A stretch of DNA of 64,000 bases from Hydrogenophaga sp. (GTDB lineage Bacteria; Pseudomonadota; Gammaproteobacteria; Burkholderiales; Burkholderiaceae_C). The translations under genes and the position numbers were made by a program. Under the pieces are notes generated by a model. That model saw nothing but the letters and a program-made list of their open reading frames with translations, did not search any database and was not told where the DNA came from. Location of the stretch: contig NZ_JAHCKL010000002.1 of the NCBI RefSeq assembly GCF_026125785.1, positions 186,001 to 250,000 on the forward strand, read 5' to 3'. Shown here piece by piece: positions 58,730-64,000 of this stretch. Numbering within the stretch: position 1 is the first letter of the stretch; each line of letters opens with the position of its first letter.

Positions 58730-59281
58730 TCAGAACAGCCGCGCCCACCACAGGCGCAGGCGCATGCCGATCTCGCTGGTGTAACCCGCCGTTGGCGTTC
58801 GCAGATGGCCTTTGGCGTCCACCACCACGAAGGCCGGCACCGCCTTGAAACCCAGCGCACTGGCGATCTGGCCGCGTGGATCGATGGCCGTATCCCACCG
58901 CAGTTGCCGTGTGGCCAGAACGCGGGCTACGGCATCCTCGCTGCCGGACTGCATGGCCACGGTCAGCACAGGCCAGTCTCGCGCCAGGCGGGAGACGCTG
59001 TGTTCTTCTGCCTTGCAAATGGGGCACCACTCCGCCCAGACATGCAGCGCCACCGGCTGGCCTGGATGCCGCTCGCGCCACTGCGCGAGCGTCGTGGTGG
59101 TGCGGCTGCCGTCGGCCTGCAGCAAAGTGAAGCCGAAGTCCGGCGCTGCGCCGCCGGGCACGTCGCGCGTCTGCCAGGCTTGCACGCCCAGGACCACCGC
59201 CAGCAGCATGGTCACCGTCAGCAGATGGCTGCGCCAGCGGTGGCGCATCGACTGCACCAGGGTCTTCAACCGTAGGCTCAT
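58730..59281 (-). CDS. Membrane-anchored thioredoxin-like (TlpA-type) protein
   Basis: 183 residues. One N-terminal membrane segment (about 19-36, LLTVTMLLAVVLGVQAW) anchors a periplasmic thioredoxin fold. The active site is WAEWCPICKAEE (CPIC), with the cis-Pro in FKAVPAFVVVD. Members reduce or isomerise disulfides, for example in cytochrome maturation or protection of membrane proteins (family ScsD/TlpA). It follows serB by 14 bases on the minus strand. Confidence 0.88.
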   Translation of the reverse strand: MSLRLKTLVQSMRHRWRSHLLTVTMLLAVVLGVQAWQTRDVPGGAAPDFGFTLLQADGSRTTTTLAQWRERHPGQPVALHVWAEWCPICKAEEHSVSRLARDWPVLTVAMQSGSEDAVARVLATRQLRWDTAIDPRGQIASALGFKAVPAFVVVDAKGHLRTPTAGYTSEIGMRLRLWWARLF

Positions 59282-59295
59282 GGATAGCCGGGCAT

Positions 59296-60033
59296 TCAGC
59301 GGACGAAGACTTCCAGCAGGCGATCCAGTCCGCCTTCATGGATCGCGACCATGGCCTGTGCCCGTACGGCGGGCTTGGCGTGGTACGCCACCGACAGACC
59401 TGCCGCTCCCATCATCAAGAGGTCGTTGGCGCCATCCCCCATGGCGATGCACTGTGCCGGTTCTATCCCCAGCAGGGAGGCGACGTCCAGCATCGTGCGG
59501 CGCTTCTCCGCGCCATCGCAGATGTCTCCCCAGGACTGGTCGACCAGCCGCCCCGTGAGCTGCCCGCAATTCGGTCCGCTTTCCACCTCCAGCACGTTGG
59601 CGCGCGTGAAGTCCAGACCCAGGCGGGCACGCAGGCGTTCGCTGAAGAAGGTGAAGCCACCTGAGACCAGCAGCACCTTGAGGCCAGCGGCCTTGCACGC
59701 CGTGATCAGTTCGACCGCCCCTGGGTTGATGCGCAGGCGTTCGGTATAGACCTGCTCCATGTCGGCGACGGTGACGCCGCGCAAAAGCGCCACGCGCTGG
59801 CGAAGGCTTTCCTTGTAGTCGGCGATTTCACCGCGCATGGCGGCTTCCGTGATGGCGGCGACTTCAGCCTTCTTGCCCACCGCATCGGCGATCTCGTCCA
59901 CGCACTCGATGCTGATGAGCGTGGAGTCCATGTCGAAGGCAATGAGCTTGAAATCCGCGAGCTTCAACGGCGGCGTGAAACCGCGGACGGTGAGGCCGGG
60001 GGCGAAATCGATCGGTGCGTTGGCTGGGGTCAT
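59296..60033 (-). CDS. serB: Phosphoserine phosphatase SerB
   Basis: 245 residues from the ATG at 60033, overlapping the mfd stop by four bases. HAD motifs: nucleophile FDMDSTLISIECVDE, motif II VLLVSGGFTFF, motif IV MGDGANDLLMM. It performs the last step of serine synthesis. It lacks the N-terminal ACT-like regulatory half found in longer SerB proteins and so is probably unregulated by serine. The same frame extends far upstream, but only as antisense of mfd. Confidence 0.95.
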   Translation of the reverse strand: MTPANAPIDFAPGLTVRGFTPPLKLADFKLIAFDMDSTLISIECVDEIADAVGKKAEVAAITEAAMRGEIADYKESLRQRVALLRGVTVADMEQVYTERLRINPGAVELITACKAAGLKVLLVSGGFTFFSERLRARLGLDFTRANVLEVESGPNCGQLTGRLVDQSWGDICDGAEKRRTMLDVASLLGIEPAQCIAMGDGANDLLMMGAAGLSVAYHAKPAVRAQAMVAIHEGGLDRLLEVFVR

Positions 60034-63000
60034 GCAGGTTCGGATTGTTTGAGGGGCTGGCCGAGGGCGCGCAGCACGTCGCGCACCATCTGCACGCGGT
60101 CCTTTACCTCGGGCAGGGAACGCTCGATGCGCAGCTTCTGATTGCCGGCCAGTTTGATGTGCCGGTTCTTCTGGATGAGTTCGACGATGCGCATGGGGTC
60201 GAAAGGCGGGTTCGGCTGGAAGCTGATCTGTATCACCCCGGGGGCTGCGTCGACCTTGGTCACGCCATAGGGGGCGCTGATGCAGCGCAGGCGATGGACG
60301 TCGATGAGCGTCTGGGCCTGGAGCGGCAGCTTGCCGAAGCGGTCCACGATCTCTTCCAGCAGCGCATCCACCTGGTCGTTGTTCTTGGCGGTGGCGAGCT
60401 TCTTGTAGAACGACAGGCGCAGGTGCACGTCGCCACAGTAGTCGTTGGGCAGCAGGGCAGGGGCGTGCAGATTGATGTCCGTGGTTGCCGACAGCGGCGA
60501 GAGCAGGTCGGGCTCGCGTCCAGCCTTGAGCGACCGGACCGCCTCGGCCAGCATCTCGTTGTACAACTGGAAGCCAACCTCCAGCATGTTGCCGCTCTGG
60601 TTCTCGCCCAGCACTTCGCCAGCGCCACGGATCTCCAGGTCGTGCATCGCCAGATAGAAGCCGCTGCCCAGTTCTTCCATCTGCTGGATGGCGTCCAGCC
60701 GCTGCGCGGCCTGCTTGGTCAGGCCTTCGATCTCGGGGACCATCAGGTACGCATACGCCTGGTGGTGGCTGCGGCCCACACGGCCGCGCAACTGGTGCAA
60801 CTGCGCCAGGCCGAACTTGTCCGCGCGGCTGATCACGATGGTGTTGGCCGTGGGCACGTCGATGCCGGTCTCGATGATGGTGGAACACAACAGCACATTG
60901 AAGCGCTGGGCGACAAAGTCGCGCATCACCCGTTCGAGCTCGCGCTCGGGCATCTGCCCGTGCGCAATGGCGATGCGGGCCTCGGGCAGGATCTCCTCCA
61001 GCTTCTGGCGCCGGTTCTCGATGGTCTCGACCTCGTTGTGCAGGAAGTAGACCTGGCCGCCGCGCTTGAGCTCGCGCAGCACAGCCTCGCGGATCACGCC
61101 GTTGCCTTCGTTGCGCACGAAGGTCTTGATGGCCAGGCGGCGCTGCGGCGCGGTGGCGATCACCGACAGGTCGCGCAGACCTTCCAGCGCCATGCCCAGC
61201 GTCCGCGGAATGGGCGTGGCCGTGAGCGTGAGCACATCGACTTCCGCGCGCAGAGCCTTCATGGCTTCCTTGTGGCGCACACCGAACCGGTGCTCCTCGT
61301 CGATGATGAGCAGGCCGAGGTCCTTGAACTTCACGCTCTCGGAAAGCAGTTTGTGCGTGCCGACGACGATGTCCACCGAACCATCGGCCAGGCCCTTGGC
61401 GGCCGCCGTGATTTCCTTGGCGGAGCGGAAACGGCTCATCTCCGCCACCTTGACGGGCCACTTCGAGAAGCGGTCGGACAAGGTCTGGAAATGCTGCTCC
61501 GCCAGCAGCGTGGTGGGTGCAAGAAAGGCCACCTGTCGCCCCCCGGTGACCGCCACGAAAGCTGCACGCAGCGCAACCTCGGTCTTGCCGAAACCCACGT
61601 CGCCGCAGACCAGGCGGTCCATCGGGCGCGGGCTGATCATGTCTTGTATCACCGCATGGATGGCGGCCCGCTGGTCGGCGGTCTCCTCGAAGCCGAAGTC
61701 GTTGGCGAAGACCTCGTAGTCCTGCGCCGAGTAGCGGAAGGCGTGGCCTTGGCGGGCCGCGCGGCGGGCATAGATATTGAGCAACTCGGCGGCCGCGTCG
61801 CGCACCTGTTCGGCAGCTTTGCGCCGGGCTTTTTCCCACTGACCGCTGCCCAGCTTGTGCAGCGGTGCCTCGTCGGCGCTCACACCGGTGTAGCGCCCGA
61901 TGAGCTGGAGCTGGCTGACCGGCACGTAGAGGACGGCCTTGTCGGCGTACTCCAGGTGCAGAAACTCCTGCAACGCTGGCGAGCCGTCTGGGTTCTTCTC
62001 GCCCATGTCCATGTGGACCAGGCCCCGGTAGCGGCCGATCCCGTGCGCGTTGTGCACCACCGGGTCGCCGACGTTGAGTTCGGAGAGGTCCTTGATCAGC
62101 GCATCAACATCGCTGACCTGTTCCTGCTTGCGCCGCCGCCGTGTGGTCGGTCCGGCGGCGAACAGCTCGGTTTCGGTGACAAAGTCGATGCCTGCTTCAA
62201 GCCAGGCGAAGCCGTTGGCCAGCGCTGCGGTGGCGATGCCGGTTTTCTCGTCGCGGTGAGACTGGAAGTCGGCCAGCGAATCGAAGGCGGGCGGGTTCAG
62301 GCCGCTGGCGCGCAGGAAGTCGAGCAGGCTTTCACGCCTGCCCTCGCTTTCGGCCAGCAGCAGCACGCGGTGGGGCGTGCGGCGGATGTGGTCCTGCAGG
62401 CGCGCGAGCGGGTCCTCGGCACCACGCACCACGGAGAGGTCTTCCAGCTTCTGCACGAAACTGTCGTGCGCCTGGGCCTGTTGCACCGGACGCAGGACGA
62501 ACTGCGCATGGCGATTGGCCAGGGCGTGAAACTGCTCGGCCTGCAGGAACAGCGTTTCCGGCGGCAGCACCGGGCGCTCCGGGTCTCCTCGCAGGAGGCG
62601 GTGGCGGTCCTGCGTGTCCTGCCAGAAACGCTGAAAGGCGGGCTCGAGCTCCCCGTGCAGCACCACGGTGGCGTCTCCACCGAGGTAGTCGAACACCGTG
62701 GCCGTGTCCTCGAAGAAGAGGGGCAGGTAGTACTCGATGCCCGCGGTGGCCACGCCATTGCCCATGTCCTTGTAGATACGGCTCTTGGTCGGGTCGCCCT
62801 CGAGCAACTCGCGCCAGCGGCTGCGAAAGCGTGCACGCGCCGCATCGTCCATGGGGAACTCCCGCCCGGGGAGCAACTGCACCTCGTTGACGGGATAGAG
62901 GCTGCGCTGGCTGTCGGGGTCGAAGGTGCGGATGCTGTCGATCTCGTCGTCGAACAGGTCCACCCGGTACGGAACCAGGCTGCCCATGGGAAAGAGATCG

Positions 63001-63515
63001 ATCAGGCCGCCCCGCACGGCATATTCGCCCGGGCTCACGACCTGTGTCACATGCTGGTAGCCCGCCAGGGTGAGCTGGGCCTTGAGGCGTGCCTCGTCCA
63101 GCTTCTGCCGGACCTTGAAGTGAAACGTGTAGCCCGCGAGAAAGGCCGGTGGTGCCAGGCGGTAGAGCGCGGTGGTGGCGGGCACCAGGACCAGATCCGC
63201 ACCGCCGTCCTTGTCGCGCTGGGAGATGCGCCACAGCGTGGCCAGGCGCTCGCTGATGAGGTCCTGGTGGGGGGAGAACGTGTCGTAGGGCAGCGTCTCC
63301 CAATCGGGAAACAGGGCGCAGCGCAGGTCCGGTGCGAAGAAAGCGATTTCCTCGATCAGTCGTTGCGCGTCGTTGGCGTCTGCCGTGACGATGGCTGTGA
63401 GCCGGCCAACGGCCTTCTCGCGGCTGGCCAGTTCGGCCAGCAGCAGCGCGTCGGCCGTCACACCAGGGTGGGGCAGCGTGTGGCGTTTGCCAGGGGACAG
63501 GTGAGGCAAGTCCAT
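60030..63515 (-). CDS. mfd: Transcription-repair coupling factor Mfd
   Basis: 1161 residues, full length for Mfd. The N-terminal UvrB-homology part has DWETLPYDTFSPHQDLISER; the RNA-polymerase-interacting domain lies near VHNAHGIGRYRGLVHMD; the translocase has Walker A VCGDVGFGKTEVALRAAF, the IIDEEHRFGV box, LTATPIPRTLGMAL and RGRVGRSHHQAYAYL. It removes RNA polymerase stalled at lesions and recruits UvrA. The ATG at 63515 matches the family start; the upstream open frame reaches into the divergent ispD. Co-transcribed with serB. Confidence 0.97.
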   Translation of the reverse strand: MDLPHLSPGKRHTLPHPGVTADALLLAELASREKAVGRLTAIVTADANDAQRLIEEIAFFAPDLRCALFPDWETLPYDTFSPHQDLISERLATLWRISQRDKDGGADLVLVPATTALYRLAPPAFLAGYTFHFKVRQKLDEARLKAQLTLAGYQHVTQVVSPGEYAVRGGLIDLFPMGSLVPYRVDLFDDEIDSIRTFDPDSQRSLYPVNEVQLLPGREFPMDDAARARFRSRWRELLEGDPTKSRIYKDMGNGVATAGIEYYLPLFFEDTATVFDYLGGDATVVLHGELEPAFQRFWQDTQDRHRLLRGDPERPVLPPETLFLQAEQFHALANRHAQFVLRPVQQAQAHDSFVQKLEDLSVVRGAEDPLARLQDHIRRTPHRVLLLAESEGRRESLLDFLRASGLNPPAFDSLADFQSHRDEKTGIATAALANGFAWLEAGIDFVTETELFAAGPTTRRRRKQEQVSDVDALIKDLSELNVGDPVVHNAHGIGRYRGLVHMDMGEKNPDGSPALQEFLHLEYADKAVLYVPVSQLQLIGRYTGVSADEAPLHKLGSGQWEKARRKAAEQVRDAAAELLNIYARRAARQGHAFRYSAQDYEVFANDFGFEETADQRAAIHAVIQDMISPRPMDRLVCGDVGFGKTEVALRAAFVAVTGGRQVAFLAPTTLLAEQHFQTLSDRFSKWPVKVAEMSRFRSAKEITAAAKGLADGSVDIVVGTHKLLSESVKFKDLGLLIIDEEHRFGVRHKEAMKALRAEVDVLTLTATPIPRTLGMALEGLRDLSVIATAPQRRLAIKTFVRNEGNGVIREAVLRELKRGGQVYFLHNEVETIENRRQKLEEILPEARIAIAHGQMPERELERVMRDFVAQRFNVLLCSTIIETGIDVPTANTIVISRADKFGLAQLHQLRGRVGRSHHQAYAYLMVPEIEGLTKQAAQRLDAIQQMEELGSGFYLAMHDLEIRGAGEVLGENQSGNMLEVGFQLYNEMLAEAVRSLKAGREPDLLSPLSATTDINLHAPALLPNDYCGDVHLRLSFYKKLATAKNNDQVDALLEEIVDRFGKLPLQAQTLIDVHRLRCISAPYGVTKVDAAPGVIQISFQPNPPFDPMRIVELIQKNRHIKLAGNQKLRIERSLPEVKDRVQMVRDVLRALGQPLKQSEPA

Positions 63516-63651
63516 GAAGACAGGCGTAGGTGAGGCGTTGGATGGACTTGGGGGAGCGGGGCGCCGCAGTGGCCGAGGCCTCAGCGAACACGAACACCCC
63601 CGGCCTGAAGAGGCAGGGGGTGAGGGCACTGATTTTAGAATGCGCTCACCC

Positions 63652-64000
63652 ATGCCCGACCTCCGCCCCGGATTGCCCACTTCATCCACCACCGCGCGCT
63701 GCCATGCGCTGTTGCCTTGCGCGGGTACTGGCTCCCGGGCGGGAACCCCGCTGCCCAAGCAGTACCAAGCGCTGGCTGGGCGCCCCATGGTCATGCACAC
63801 GCTGGCGGCACTGCGGGGCGTCGCTCGCATCGACCGCTGCCTGGTGGTGACCGCTCCGGATGACGGCTTCTGGGCCACGCAGGCTGTGCCGCCTGGGGTG
63901 ACCGTCGCGCCTTGTGGCGGCGACAGCCGCGCGCAAAGTGTCTTCAACGGCTTGCAGGCCCTGCGGGAGCAAGGCGCACAGCCGCTCGACTGGGTGCTGG
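63652..64000 (+). CDS. ispD: 2-C-methyl-D-erythritol 4-phosphate cytidylyltransferase, 3' end cut by the window
   Basis: The first 116 residues are present. The nucleotide-binding motif LLPCAGTGSRAG with PLPKQYQALAGRPMVMHTL is that of IspD, followed by VTAPDD and the GGDSRAQSVFNGL motif. It makes CDP-methylerythritol for isoprenoid synthesis. An in-frame ATG at 63640 is an alternative start; a TAGAAT at 63636-63641 could be a -10 box, which favours 63652. The gene is divergent from mfd; ispF usually follows beyond the window. Confidence 0.92.
   Translation, partial: MPDLRPGLPTSSTTARCHALLPCAGTGSRAGTPLPKQYQALAGRPMVMHTLAALRGVARIDRCLVVTAPDDGFWATQAVPPGVTVAPCGGDSRAQSVFNGLQALREQGAQPLDWVL

Noticed and set aside
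60015..63533. A 1172-codon plus-strand open frame opposite mfd
   Set aside because: Mirror of the mfd coding sequence; low-complexity Val/Gln/His/Gly composition and no motif, while mfd is complete on the other strand.

Overview
The window is ordinary chromosomal DNA of a high-GC betaproteobacterium, most likely a member of the Comamonadaceae (Hydrogenophaga/Variovorax-like). Pointers are the several Bug/TctC-type binding proteins, the lysine/alanine-rich histone H1-like protein with a SWIB domain, the order zapB-like/zapA/6S RNA, and a CTGAGCCTGTCGA-type dispersed repeat that I know from related genomes. No insertion sequence, prophage or CRISPR array was seen.

Layout. 1-2300: small regulator and VOC genes, then a DUF4019-like membrane protein and a papain-like cysteine-protease lipoprotein. 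2453-13511: a catabolic locus made of a tripartite tricarboxylate transporter (tctC-tctB-tctA), two sugar-isomerase-like TIM barrels, an enolase-superfamily enzyme, a Gfo/Idh/MocA dehydrogenase, a DUF993 aldolase-like protein, a TetR regulator and a divergent thiamine-diphosphate enzyme. Two near-identical operators tie it together. 13603-14964: LuxR-type and Crp/Fnr-type regulators. 14995-19854: an unusual trio of class III cyclase/TPR protein, vanadium-haloperoxidase-like PAP2 protein and subtilisin-like protease, the last two translationally coupled. 19930-22925: H1-like protein, RraA-like protein, TauE/SafE permease, 6S RNA, zapA and a zapB-like gene.

22991-36986: a cobalamin riboswitch followed by fourteen tightly packed genes for corrinoid uptake (btuB, btuF, btuC, btuD, plus a signal-less BtuF-like protein) and for the late cobalamin pathway (cobB, cobU, cobO, cbiB, a CobD-type decarboxylase, cobQ, cobT, cobS, cobC). 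No corrin-ring genes are in view. 36999-47040: nth, an aminotransferase, three SDRs, a thiolase/DUF35/MaoC acyl-CoA cluster with its own Bug protein, a MarR regulator, an epoxide-hydrolase-like protein and a DEDDy exonuclease. 47098-55610: uvrB, then iscR-iscS-iscU-iscA-hscB-hscA-fdx behind a type-1 IscR site, then dnaQ reached through a 19-codon relay reading frame. 55669-64000: tRNA-Val(CAC), an HD-GYP protein, a SUI1/YciH protein, an MFS transporter, and on the other strand mfd-serB-thioredoxin-like, ending with a truncated ispD.

The strongest candidates for something undescribed are the cyclase/haloperoxidase/subtilase trio, the operator-linked TTT/DUF993/TPP catabolic regulon, and the fdx-sORF-dnaQ stop-start relay.
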